In this document: positions 40,735 through 48,594 of the stretch, one piece after another
Layout of the letters: each line of letters begins with the position of its first letter
How positions within the stretch are numbered: position 1 is the first letter of the stretch
Origin: a virus
DNA: 63,293 bases
Direction: 5' to 3' (one strand)
IMG/VR virus record: IMGVR_UViG_3300032006_002122
Coordinates: 1-63,293 of that record
The notes under the pieces: model-generated
The model's database searches: none
Seen by the model: the letters and a program-made list of their open reading frames with translations, nothing else
Told to the model about the DNA's origin: nothing
Made by a program: the position numbers and the translations under genes

Positions 40735-41054
40735 TCTTTATCTTCCAGCTTTTTTTCTATTCTATCTAGTATATCTGCTATCCTTCTTTGGTCGTTAACA
40801 ATTTGTGTCATAATTTGTTGCATCTCTTTTTGTGTTTCTGCCCAGCTTCTGGGGACATAAACTAAAGGTGTCCCATCAGAGTCCTGTCTGGAAACAACCT
40901 TGTAAGTATGCTGTATCCAGTCTCTTTCATCGCCCATTAAGACTGATTTCGGGGTTACAGATCTCAGAATAAGAACCTCAATAACCTTCCCCAAACCCAC
41001 AACTATAGCAACTATTGCTGCCAAAACAGGAATTGAAAGGATTTCTGATTCCAT
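40731..41054 (-). CDS. Single-pass membrane protein with coiled coil, holin- or spanin-like
   Basis: From ATG 41054 (107 residues), an N-terminal hydrophobic helix (about 7-28, LSIPVLAAIVAIVVGLGKVI) precedes a polar domain and a charged coiled coil (about 70-105). SD GGAG lies directly after a terminator T-run. The layout fits a holin, pinholin-partner or i-spanin. It precedes the papain-fold amidase, so this could be a lysis pair. An earlier in-frame start is inside the terminator region and is rejected. Confidence 0.55.
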   Translation of the reverse strand: MESEILSIPVLAAIVAIVVGLGKVIEVLILRSVTPKSVLMGDERDWIQHTYKVVSRQDSDGTPLVYVPRSWAETQKEMQQIMTQIVNDQRRIADILDRIEKKLEDKE

Positions 41055-41065
41055 TTTTATTCTCC

Positions 41066-41106
41066 AAAAAAAACGGGGGGCGGGCTGACTAGCAGCCAAC
41101 CCCCCG
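41066..41106 (-). terminator. Rho-independent terminator after virion-like gene
   Basis: On the minus strand a 14-bp stem with one mismatch (41106-41093 with 41087-41074; loop of five) is followed by eight T residues (41073-41066). It follows the stop codon of the 41128-41724 gene by 22 bases. The ribosome-binding site of the next gene begins right after the T-run, so downstream genes depend on read-through or another start. Confidence 0.92.
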
Positions 41107-41127
41107 CTATACAAACAAACAATAACT

Positions 41128-41724
41128 TTAACCGGTGAACGACTTGTAGTCGTCTTGTTGCGGAATAATTGCTCCGTACATGTAAACAAGCTCACCGGGC
41201 ACTGCATGATGATCCTGTGCGGCATCATCTGTGGCGTTGTTAGAATTATTCGTAGTTGATACGAAAGTCTTCTTAGCAACAGCACCCTTGGTCAAGGCTG
41301 TCTCGTAAGGAGTTGCAAACAGGTCAAAGCTACTGTTAGCGTAGTTGTAGTAACTAAGCTGAATATGAATAGCTCTGCGGAAGAAGTCGCTTCCGGGGAT
41401 GCGTAGAGCATCGGTTGCTACGTTGTTGATAGTCGTGGCCATTCCACGAATAAGGAATTGAGGAGCAGAAGAACTTCTGTCGGCTCTCTTCGGGAAAAAC
41501 GCAAGTGCTCCAGAGCCTTTACTTGTCTGTACACCAACCTTAAACGCACTTCCGGTCTTGGCGATAATTTTGGAGCCATACAGAAGAGTGTTATCTAGGT
41601 TGTCTAGAAGAGCGACTGAATTACTTACATGGGTGTCCGTGGCGGAAACATTGCCGCCGTTTAGAACGGTTGCCCCATTTACTACTTCGGCTCCTCCAGC
41701 GGACTTTGCTGCCTGTGTAGCCAT
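41128..41724 (-). CDS. Probable virion protein, 198 aa
   Basis: This protein is not recognised as a named family. It is rich in Ala, Ser, Thr and Asn, with few charged clusters, no cysteines, and a Gly/Ala-rich N terminus. That is the composition of phage head or decoration proteins. The gene has its own strong terminator just after it, a T4-late-like element just before it (41761-41775), and restricted codon use, all consistent with high late expression. Virion identity is inference. Confidence 0.55.
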   Translation of the reverse strand: MATQAAKSAGGAEVVNGATVLNGGNVSATDTHVSNSVALLDNLDNTLLYGSKIIAKTGSAFKVGVQTSKGSGALAFFPKRADRSSSAPQFLIRGMATTINNVATDALRIPGSDFFRRAIHIQLSYYNYANSSFDLFATPYETALTKGAVAKKTFVSTTNNSNNATDDAAQDHHAVPGELVYMYGAIIPQQDDYKSFTG

Positions 41725-41760
41725 ACTAAAACCTCATATTTTATGGATTTCAGCTTTTTC

Positions 41761-41775
41761 CTATTTATCCTATAG
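41761..41775 (-). promoter_or_regulatory. Possible late-promoter-like element
   Basis: On the minus strand CTATAGGATAAATAG lies about 40 bases before the start of the probable virion gene. GATAAATA is one base from the T4 late-promoter core TATAAATA. A phage sigma-like gene is just upstream. No second copy was found in the other gaps, so support is weak. Confidence 0.3.
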
Positions 41776-41796
41776 TGCAGTCCGTTTCCTAAGTGT

Positions 41797-42294
41797 TTAT
41801 ACACCATTATCGAGCAATTTTTCCAGTTTTTTAAGACCCTCGATAACGTATCTTCTGGCCGTTTCTCTGCTATAATCGTTTATTCCGGCAATTTCTTCCA
41901 TAGTAAATCTATAAAAAAATTTTTGCTTTATGACAATTCTAAATCTAGGATGTAGCTGCTGTATTAAATCTTCTAACTCAAAATATTTGTAGCTGACATC
42001 ATCTGACAATGAGATTGAATCGTTATACGAGACACATCTCTTGTCTCTTCTTATTTTATAGCACTGTTTTTTGCATTCCCAAGTTATTCTGCTGTAAAGA
42101 AACGATGTGAATTTTTTTCCTTTTTCAGGGTCGTATTTCTGAAGAGCAGACCACAGAGAAATTAGTTTACATCTCTCAAGCTCATCGTAAGGGATGATGG
42201 TAAAATACTTAGAACAAACCTTGTTCATTATATTTATATTATTTCTATCTCTTAAAGCCTCGTTAAACTCTGTGTCTCCAATTGTCTTGTTCAT
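41797..42294 (-). CDS. Phage sigma-70-family factor
   Basis: This 165-residue protein has a region 2-like segment (ISLWSALQKYDPEKGKKFTS, about 45-64, with 'FlYSRITWECKK') and a region 4 helix-turn-helix (MEEIAGINDYSRETARRYVIEG, about 132-153). It lacks region 1.1 and region 3, like compact phage late sigma factors. It would redirect host RNA polymerase to late promoters. It lies in the same unit as a probable virion gene, which it precedes. Confidence 0.88.
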   Translation of the reverse strand: MNKTIGDTEFNEALRDRNNINIMNKVCSKYFTIIPYDELERCKLISLWSALQKYDPEKGKKFTSFLYSRITWECKKQCYKIRRDKRCVSYNDSISLSDDVSYKYFELEDLIQQLHPRFRIVIKQKFFYRFTMEEIAGINDYSRETARRYVIEGLKKLEKLLDNGV

Positions 42295-42939
42295 TTAATC
42301 CTCTTGATCTGCCCTGAACATAAATCCACCAGACAGATCTTTTGCCTTTTTGTACAAGATTAGCTTTTTTACGTATTTCTCATCCTTATCATCGTTTGCG
42401 CTTATGTAATCTATTTCACCGTTTGGGAATACAAAAATAGCCCAGTATTTGTATTGAGATAGAGACTTTTTTATTATAGATATAGTCTCTTTTATCTCTT
42501 TTCCAAATTCAGAATCTGTTATACTGTCAATTTTATCTATTTTTACAATGTCGCTTCCACACAGGAGAGATTCTATATTTGTTCTTGAGCTTCTAAAGTT
42601 AAATAATTTTCCAATCCCTACAAAAAATCTATACCTGCTTAATATGACAAGTAGTTCAACACCATCAACGCTCTCTATAATCTCTTTTACGGAATCAGTT
42701 ATGTCAAAATTGGTATGACCTGTCCAGCAATCAAATTGTTTTGTAGGACTCATTTTGTCGTGAAGCTGATAGATACCAAGAGGTGTGGTAACAAGCTTTG
42801 GTATTTTTTGGAAGATGCTTAGCTGGTCTTCTATTCCCTCAGCCCCTTCTTCAAAATCTTCGAGATCAGATTTATTAAAGGCTTCTTCTTCTATTATGTC
42901 GTCGTCCCATTTTTCCCAAGCTATTTTTCTCTCCAACAT
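42295..42939 (-). CDS. Hypothetical acidic protein, 214 aa
   Basis: This protein is not recognised. The first 40 residues are very acidic. A central segment (VELLVILSRYRFFVGIGKLF) looks like a hydrophobic strand pair, and the end is charged. It abuts the sigma-factor gene with no gap (its stop ends at 42295). It might be a sigma partner or anti-sigma, but only adjacency supports this. Confidence 0.55.
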   Translation of the reverse strand: MLERKIAWEKWDDDIIEEEAFNKSDLEDFEEGAEGIEDQLSIFQKIPKLVTTPLGIYQLHDKMSPTKQFDCWTGHTNFDITDSVKEIIESVDGVELLVILSRYRFFVGIGKLFNFRSSRTNIESLLCGSDIVKIDKIDSITDSEFGKEIKETISIIKKSLSQYKYWAIFVFPNGEIDYISANDDKDEKYVKKLILYKKAKDLSGGFMFRADQED

Positions 42940-42974
42940 GATGTATTCCTTTACGAAATGAGTTTTCTTGTTGG

Positions 42975-43394
42975 TTAAATTTCATCGAAGCCATTGTTTT
43001 TTTCCAACATGTTTCCCATAACGTCCGTAGGCTTCACCACAATAGAGTCAGATTTCGATTTTATGGAATCTGTCTGCTTGGTCATGGATTCGTTAAGAGT
43101 GTATAATATTGAGAGGTAATCGTTGTAATTACCCTCTTTCCGAGTATAATCTTGTAGGAACTCTAAGATTTCTGGCATCAAGGCGCCCACATTAACTTCG
43201 TATAAAAGTAATGCAAATCTTTTTAATGATTCAGGATCGTCTCTCCATCCGCAATCTATAAAAATTTGATCGTCACTATCAACGTGAAGAATAATAAAAC
43301 CTTCAGACAATTCTTCAGGTCTTATTTCCGGTTCCGGTGTTGGTTCGATTTTCTCTTTCGAGAAAAGTTTTTTTATACGAGATATAAGGTTCAT
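42975..43394 (-). CDS. Hypothetical protein, 139 aa
   Basis: This protein is not recognised. It has a short basic start (ISRIKKLFSKEK), an acidic middle and a helical C-terminal region. It belongs to the P2 transcription unit upstream of the sigma factor. No motif supports a function. Confidence 0.5.
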   Translation of the reverse strand: MNLISRIKKLFSKEKIEPTPEPEIRPEELSEGFIILHVDSDDQIFIDCGWRDDPESLKRFALLLYEVNVGALMPEILEFLQDYTRKEGNYNDYLSILYTLNESMTKQTDSIKSKSDSIVVKPTDVMGNMLEKNNGFDEI

Positions 43395-43399
43395 ATTAA

Positions 43400-43618
43400 T
43401 TACAATTGCGATAACAAATCTAGGCAGCTTTGGGCGTGTTCGTAATCCTCTAGGGATTTAATAGCTTCTTCCACTACGTTTGAGTGATCTCCAACCGCCA
43501 GAGGCTGGGTTGTGTAAAGAACATATCTAACCCTAGCTTCCTCCTTCTTGGATTCAAAATGTTTCTCAACCGCTTTGGTAACCCCTTTAAGTGCCACGCT
43601 AACTGTCTTCGAGTCCAT
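43400..43618 (-). CDS. Small protein, 72 aa
   Basis: This 72-residue protein is mainly helical and charged, and is not recognised. It has a strong Shine-Dalgarno (AGGAGG, 6 bases upstream of ATG 43618). It lies in the same unit as the small membrane protein upstream. Confidence 0.55.
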   Translation of the reverse strand: MDSKTVSVALKGVTKAVEKHFESKKEEARVRYVLYTTQPLAVGDHSNVVEEAIKSLEDYEHAQSCLDLLSQL

Positions 43619-43654
43619 CCTTTTCCTCCTGTGTATAAAATTATTAAATCCTAA

Positions 43655-43831
43655 TTATGCAGAACGAAGGCTGTCGCCAACGATCCAAGCTCCACCGAGA
43701 AGTACGATATGATTAACCTGATCGGCTGCTAGGTTAAGACCAAGTCCGTCATTAAAAACACACAAAACAACGCCGCCGATAGCAACCCAGAATCTACGAG
43801 AGACCATTAAGTTCTTAATCTTGTCTACCAT
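43655..43831 (-). CDS. Small membrane protein, 58 aa (possible holin-like)
   Basis: The ORF from ATG 43831 begins MVDKIKNLMVSRRFWVAIGG, with one strong hydrophobic segment (about 14-27) and a second weaker one near 40-55. That resembles class II holin-like or small phage membrane proteins. It is the first gene after the promoter at 43853-43881. Function is not proven. Confidence 0.6.
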   Translation of the reverse strand: MVDKIKNLMVSRRFWVAIGGVVLCVFNDGLGLNLAADQVNHIVLLGGAWIVGDSLRSA

Positions 43832-43852
43832 TGTGAATCTCCAGTTCTAAAA

Positions 43853-43881
43853 ATCATAGAAAAAAAGTAAGGTCGAGTCAA
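43853..43881 (-). promoter_or_regulatory. sigma70-like promoter P2
   Basis: On the minus strand TTGACT at 43881-43876 and TATGAT at 43858-43853 are separated by 17 bases, each one base from consensus. It lies between the stop of the Cys-rich gene (43882) and the start of the small membrane gene (43831). It would start the unit that includes the sigma factor and the probable virion gene. Confidence 0.8.
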
Positions 43882-44088
43882 CTATTTAGGGCAATTGGCG
43901 CAATTGCACCCAGACTCGTCACAGGCGCATTCATCGCATACGCAGGAATCACAAGCGCACACGGAATGCTTTCCAGCTACGGGACATTTTCCAGCGCAAA
44001 CGCAAAACAGTGGGCACAAGTGAAGTGACCATCCGATTACGCCGCCAACAAGAAAGCATAGCCAGTGATTTTTAACCATGTTTAACAT
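43882..44088 (-). CDS. Cysteine-rich metallothionein-like membrane peptide, 68 aa
   Basis: Fourteen of 68 residues are cysteine. The N-terminal third (about 7-26) is hydrophobic and may be a signal or membrane anchor. The rest has CxC and CxxC repeats (CACDSCVCDECACDESGCNC), like metallothioneins or zinc/copper-binding peptides. A very strong Shine-Dalgarno (AAAGGAG, 8 bases before ATG 44088) supports translation. The next gene downstream follows a promoter. A metal-binding or disulfide-rich secreted role is inferred. Confidence 0.65.
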   Translation of the reverse strand: MLNMVKNHWLCFLVGGVIGWSLHLCPLFCVCAGKCPVAGKHSVCACDSCVCDECACDESGCNCANCPK

Positions 44089-44921
44089 TTTAATTCTCCT
44101 TTAAACTTAAGTTCTAACTCTTGGTGACACCCAATAATGTTTGAAAAGTCCATAGACTCTAAATCTACAGACTGTCCATTCAAATATTTATCGTTAAGAT
44201 CTTCCAAAGATATGCCAAAATGTTTTCCGCTCATGTTTTCTGAAGACCCAACAAGGTTGAGAGGTGTGTTAACCACGCAACTGGAAATCAGGGAAGCCAT
44301 GTTTTCGGAAAGCTTGTGTGCGAAAGGGAGACCTCTTCCTTCTAGGGCATTTGGTGTATCAAAGTCGTATTGGGAAATTATATTTAACACATCATCTTTT
44401 CTGAAGATATGTCCGTCCATTGAAAATGGGTAAGCAAAATTTGTAAAAGGTGGTAGGACTTTCCAGTTCCAAACAAGAAACATGTCGTCAACTACAGTAA
44501 ACTTATTAGGGGGAATGCATCTTGATCCAGAGTATTGGTTTTGAATATATGTATTTTTTCCCATTCTAAGGGATAGGCACATTGGTGATTCTTCTACGGA
44601 AAGAATATTGTTTATATCATTTATATTGACTGGTATCTTTTTATACAAGATATTGTCATCAACGAAGAAGCAAACTTTGTCGTTAGAAGATTTTACTATA
44701 TCAACAGTGTCTTCTTTAAAGTTTTTTTCTTCAACCCATGAAAATCTATCGTAAGATGGGTATTTCCCGCTTGCTATTGAGTAGCCCTCTTTAAACTTTT
44801 CGTTTGACGATTCAAATAATATAATAACCTCAAAGAGACCGTTCCCGTTTAGTGATATACTCTGAAGGAACAGGTCTAATTGGCACGCTCTGTCTTTAGA
44901 AAATACTATGGCCGTTATCAT
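44082..44921 (-). CDS. Glycosyltransferase-like protein, paralog C
   Basis: This 279-residue member of the family is also found at 1-988 and 33683-34561. It starts MITAIVFSKDRACQLDLFLQ, and has CFFVDDNILYK (about 85-95), MCLSLRMGKNTYIQ and PFSMDGHIFRKDD. The GT-A-like layout with VDDN as the DxD-type motif suggests a sugar transferase. It overlaps the metallothionein-like gene by 7 bases. Substrate is unknown. Confidence 0.65.
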   Translation of the reverse strand: MITAIVFSKDRACQLDLFLQSISLNGNGLFEVIILFESSNEKFKEGYSIASGKYPSYDRFSWVEEKNFKEDTVDIVKSSNDKVCFFVDDNILYKKIPVNINDINNILSVEESPMCLSLRMGKNTYIQNQYSGSRCIPPNKFTVVDDMFLVWNWKVLPPFTNFAYPFSMDGHIFRKDDVLNIISQYDFDTPNALEGRGLPFAHKLSENMASLISSCVVNTPLNLVGSSENMSGKHFGISLEDLNDKYLNGQSVDLESMDFSNIIGCHQELELKFKGELKC

Positions 44922-44935
44922 TTTGATAAACCGGT

Positions 44936-45247
44936 CTAATCTTTTTTAGTATTATCTTTTAAATAATTCTCTTCTGTCGAATTAAGTATATGAACACCTC
45001 TCCCTTTGTATACCAGAGTTCTTCCATTCTTCCTGTATTTTCCTCTTCTAGAATAATGGAAAACTTCTCCGCTCTGTGGGTCTTCGTATACGTAAATAGC
45101 CCCTGAAGATTTCTCTTTGTTTTCCCATTGACTGTTGCAAAATGCAACTCTTTGTTTTTGGTCGGGAAAACTTTGATTGGACTTGTCATCGCTCATGCAT
45201 CTTGAGACAAAGTCTTTTTGACTTTCATTATTTCGTGGAGATGGCAT
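44936..45247 (-). CDS. Small phage protein with N-terminal RCM motif, 103 aa
   Basis: The N-terminal pattern MPSPRNNESQKDFVSRCMSD followed by FPDQKQRVAFCNSQWE matches a short phage-associated domain I recognise from many tailed phages ('dFvsRCMsD...fPdq.QR.A.C'). It is often found alone or at the start of virion or prohead-related proteins. Its role is not established. It lies between two glycosyltransferase genes here. Confidence 0.6.
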   Translation of the reverse strand: MPSPRNNESQKDFVSRCMSDDKSNQSFPDQKQRVAFCNSQWENKEKSSGAIYVYEDPQSGEVFHYSRRGKYRKNGRTLVYKGRGVHILNSTEENYLKDNTKKD

Positions 45248-46301
45248 TGATTATCCTTTTTGCTGTGTTTTTCCAAGAAAAGTGCTTAGCAGTCTCTATA
45301 CCAGCTTTATTTGAAACTTCATTGCCAGATTTTTTTGAGCAGTGTATAGACTGCATATGCTCTATTAATTGACCCATGGCGTTGTTGTTAATTGATGCCC
45401 ATTTTCCCTGACCTTTAAACCAAATTCCATCATTGGCTTCTTCTAGTTCATCTATATGTATGAGCTTGCAATTCTTTCTGTTGCAAAATTCAGTATGTGC
45501 AGAATAGTCAGTTGCAATAACAGACTTTCCGCAACTCATCATCTCAAGTAGTTCTAAATTCCAACCTTCTGCTCGTGAAGGAAAGACCCCACAATCAGCA
45601 GACGCCATTATACTATACACCTCTTTCTGTGTCTCTTTCCTTGGAATAAGCTTTATCTTATCGCCAAGTTTAGATGACTTGTATAGGCTTTCCCATTTCA
45701 AATTTTCTTCCGGTGAAAAGAAAGGGTTGCTACACATCATCCATAATTCGACATTATCTTCCTTGCTAAAAGCCGAATTAAAAGCTTCAATTAAAATATC
45801 GTGCCCCTTCCTAATTTCCCACTTTCCTATATTCAGAAAAATTGTTTTTTCTGTTACGTTGAGAGTTTCCGAAAAGATTGATCTATCTACACCCAGAGGT
45901 ATCACGCTTACTGGTGGGCAAGAGTGTCTGTTGAAATTTTCTTCAACAATATTTTTAGCCCAATGTGAGCAAACAAAAATATGGTCAAGGCTTGATAGGT
46001 GGTGCATTTCAATTTCATTGAATCTGTCTAATTCAAAAATCGGATATCCTATATGCTCACCCTTCCCGACAAACTGGCTCATGTCATGCTGATGCCATAT
46101 TCTTATACACGGAGCTTCAAAGTCTGGCTTAATCGCATTTCTAGCACAGTCGCTCAGTCTTTCATGCACCTCTTTGGGGCAGTCTATATTGCCTATGTTC
46201 CAAAGAGACAAGTCGCAAATATCACTTAGGCTTAATGCTATATTAGTTCCAGCTACCCCATAACCAAGTTGATTTATTGGAGTTATAAGATTAACATTCA
46301 T
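45228..46301 (-). CDS. GT4-type glycosyltransferase
   Basis: This 357-residue protein (ATG 46301, MNVNLITPINQLGYGVAG) is a GT-B enzyme. It has VSVIPLGVDRSIFSE, FLNIGKWEIRKGHDIL, ADCGVFPSRAEGWNLELLEMM with the catalytic E-x7-E pair, and GKSVIATDYSAHTEF. It overlaps the upstream gene by 4 bases. A longer upstream start is possible but less likely. Substrate is unknown. Confidence 0.9.
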   Translation of the reverse strand: MNVNLITPINQLGYGVAGTNIALSLSDICDLSLWNIGNIDCPKEVHERLSDCARNAIKPDFEAPCIRIWHQHDMSQFVGKGEHIGYPIFELDRFNEIEMHHLSSLDHIFVCSHWAKNIVEENFNRHSCPPVSVIPLGVDRSIFSETLNVTEKTIFLNIGKWEIRKGHDILIEAFNSAFSKEDNVELWMMCSNPFFSPEENLKWESLYKSSKLGDKIKLIPRKETQKEVYSIMASADCGVFPSRAEGWNLELLEMMSCGKSVIATDYSAHTEFCNRKNCKLIHIDELEEANDGIWFKGQGKWASINNNAMGQLIEHMQSIHCSKKSGNEVSNKAGIETAKHFSWKNTAKRIINAISTK

Positions 46302-47251
46302 AATAAGCTTCTTGATTCTTCTATTTCTTTTTTCCAATATGAAAGTCTTATCCTGTCATAATTAAATTTTTCATCTCTTATCCGGTCCATCACATCTCTT
46401 AAAGTTTTAAGATTTAAGGCAGAAAAAGAGGTTATCCTGACAACTGGGAGACCTTCTAGAGATGAGGTTACCAAGCTGTCCATAACCACGGGAAAAGAGC
46501 CGCAGTACAGAGATTCTAGCGTTCTGTAACAGTCCACTCCGTTTCCTTCAGGGGAAAGAACGAAAGCGTGTCTGGAAATATCGGATAGATACTCCGTGTG
46601 TGGTTTTGCTTTTAAGTTTTGCGTAACCCAAGGGAAATTATTAGAAGCAAAGTACTCGTTTAAAATTGTTCTCTCGTGAGTATAATTTTGAAAATTGACG
46701 TATAGCCAGTTTTCTTTTTCATCTATCGGTGTTTGATTTATTTTTGATAATTCTTCAATTGTCTCTTCGGAATGATTTACACCAAATGGAATTGGGATAA
46801 TTTTTTCATCTTTTGCGCAAGCATTGCAGCAAAACCACTTGACAACATTGTCTGGGATTTCGTCAAACGTAGAGTGTGTAAAAGAATTACATCTAACGGA
46901 ATACTTATGATTTATATTGCAAAGGTTTTTATCACATCTAGCGGAAATTTTTAAATCTTCATATCCCAATGACGCCACTGTGTTTTGGAGAAGTGGCCAA
47001 AATTTAAACATGTCAAGGCAAACTGGATATTCAGACTGAATCGCTACTCCATAATCACTGAATCCACTTACAACTACATATTTGTTATCAGTGTCTTTGC
47101 AGCGATCAAAAAATTCTGATATGTGCTCTATATTGCAATACACAACCCCAGAGTCTGGGATAGTACCTTGTTTTTTGTGGTCGTGTTCATAATTACAGTC
47201 ACCCACGTCCATCCAAGACTTGACGGTAATAATATCTTCTTTAGGAAACAT
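46298..47251 (-). CDS. Exostosin-like glycosyltransferase
   Basis: This 317-residue protein has HAFVLSPEGNGVDCYRTLESLYCGSFPVV (about 230-258), matching the exostosin/RXYLT1-type C-terminal motif 'SPrGnG.DchR.wEal..G.iPiv'. The first half has several cysteines, including a CCNAC cluster, that may be structural. It is cytoplasmic, and its donor is unknown. It is coupled to the GT4 gene by a 4-base overlap. Confidence 0.78.
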   Translation of the reverse strand: MFPKEDIITVKSWMDVGDCNYEHDHKKQGTIPDSGVVYCNIEHISEFFDRCKDTDNKYVVVSGFSDYGVAIQSEYPVCLDMFKFWPLLQNTVASLGYEDLKISARCDKNLCNINHKYSVRCNSFTHSTFDEIPDNVVKWFCCNACAKDEKIIPIPFGVNHSEETIEELSKINQTPIDEKENWLYVNFQNYTHERTILNEYFASNNFPWVTQNLKAKPHTEYLSDISRHAFVLSPEGNGVDCYRTLESLYCGSFPVVMDSLVTSSLEGLPVVRITSFSALNLKTLRDVMDRIRDEKFNYDRIRLSYWKKEIEESRSLL

Positions 47252-47723
47252 TTTTATCCGTATCCCCTTTGAGGATTTTTCTAATTGGTCTGACTAGATA
47301 GTGTCCTATAAACCCACCTATTCTATTCATCCCAAGAGATGTTCGGACAGAGTTTTCAAGTCTTGTTAGTGGGCACACTTCTCTAGTAAAAGTGACGGTT
47401 AGGATAAAGCTGTTCAGAGGAACCCACACCCAAACGGGGTACATGAAAGGGAGGATAAAGAATGCTGCAATGTTTGTAAAAATAACACAGAAATGTAGAC
47501 CGATAATAAAATACAGAGAGCATTTTTTTAAGTAGTTCTTTTTCTCTGGCTTTCTCTCATATAAAGCTTTTAGCATCTCTAAGCTAATTCTAAGAGAATC
47601 GTTATCAGTGTGCTGCCCTATTTCATGCTCAAGCCTAGCAGTCAACTCTCTTGCTTGGTTCTCATCTAAATACTCATCTAGAAGCTCCACTATGCTTCCA
47701 GCTTCTTCTACGCTTGTCGGCAT
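47241..47723 (-). CDS. Membrane protein, DUF2784-like
   Basis: This 160-residue protein has an acidic N-terminal helical region and two hydrophobic helices (about 70-90 and 98-112). Its end has CPLTRLENSVRTSLGMNRIG followed by FIGHYLVRPI. This end matches the DUF2784 family ('CPLtplEn.lR......ggFi.hyl'). The family is unassigned in function. It lies between UDP-glucose dehydrogenase and an exostosin-like gene, so an envelope or glycan-related role is possible. Confidence 0.65.
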   Translation of the reverse strand: MPTSVEEAGSIVELLDEYLDENQARELTARLEHEIGQHTDNDSLRISLEMLKALYERKPEKKNYLKKCSLYFIIGLHFCVIFTNIAAFFILPFMYPVWVWVPLNSFILTVTFTREVCPLTRLENSVRTSLGMNRIGGFIGHYLVRPIRKILKGDTDKNVS

Positions 47724-47754
47724 GATTATTACCTCTTTTTTTGGTTTGAAAGTT

Positions 47755-48594
47755 TTATACTACTGCTCTTCCTTTTAGTTTTTCCCAATCTTTTTCGGGT
47801 CTAGCCAAAAGATTTGTATTCCAAGCACCTTCTATTGTGTTTGCTCTTATACAAAGCTCTTGGGCTAAGCTCATGAGTGCGTTTAAATCTTTGGGAAAAC
47901 AGCTTCCTCCAAAACCGTAATGTCCATCCGGGCCGGGAACTGACCAGTGACTGTTGCCTAGCCTTTCGTCGTGAAGAGAATATTCTATAACTTTATCATA
48001 GTCTATATTTAGATTGCTACAAATAGCATGTATTTCATTTGCAAAAGAAACTTTAACAGCGAGAAAAGAATTGGTTAAATATTTTACCATTTCTGCTATT
48101 GTTGAGTCTGTTTTTATAACCTCAGCTTTTGGAAAAACTCTGTCATAAAATTGTTTCATAATTGTTGTTGCTGGTCTTGGACCGCCTAAAATTACACGGC
48201 TAGTATTTTTAAAGTCCTCTTCTGCGTTTCGTTCAAGTAAAAATTCAGGGTTAAAAACTATTTGAGAGTCTTGACATAAATCCTGAAGAGCCTTTGTTGT
48301 GTTTGGAGGAATGGTGGACTTAATTGCCACTATATTCTTTCTTCCGCTGCTGCAAGCCTCCTGAACAGATTTCTTAACTATTGATATATCGCAAGAGCCA
48401 TCTTCTTTCATGGGTGTGGGCACACAAACAAAAATAAGCTCACAGGCTCTAGACATGCTATATATGCTTTTATGTGTTGACAAATCTTTTTTAAACTTGT
48501 CATATGAATATACGTTGTAGTGAGGCTCGAAGCTCTTTAATAGAGAGCTTCCAACAAAACCCTGACCAATTATTCCAACATTTTGTATTTTCAT
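47755..48594 (-). CDS. UDP-glucose/GDP-mannose dehydrogenase family, short form
   Basis: This 279-residue protein has the Rossmann loop GQGFVGSS (10-17), FVCVPTPM and a catalytic-cysteine motif GFGGSCFPKD with C232. It would oxidise the C6 hydroxyl of a nucleotide sugar to the uronate. The usual enzyme is about 390-450 residues; the C-terminal substrate-binding domain is missing here, as in short phage versions. Activity may need a dimer or another partner. It shares a 4-base overlap with the aminotransferase gene. Confidence 0.85.
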   Translation of the reverse strand: MKIQNVGIIGQGFVGSSLLKSFEPHYNVYSYDKFKKDLSTHKSIYSMSRACELIFVCVPTPMKEDGSCDISIVKKSVQEACSSGRKNIVAIKSTIPPNTTKALQDLCQDSQIVFNPEFLLERNAEEDFKNTSRVILGGPRPATTIMKQFYDRVFPKAEVIKTDSTIAEMVKYLTNSFLAVKVSFANEIHAICSNLNIDYDKVIEYSLHDERLGNSHWSVPGPDGHYGFGGSCFPKDLNALMSLAQELCIRANTIEGAWNTNLLARPEKDWEKLKGRAVV

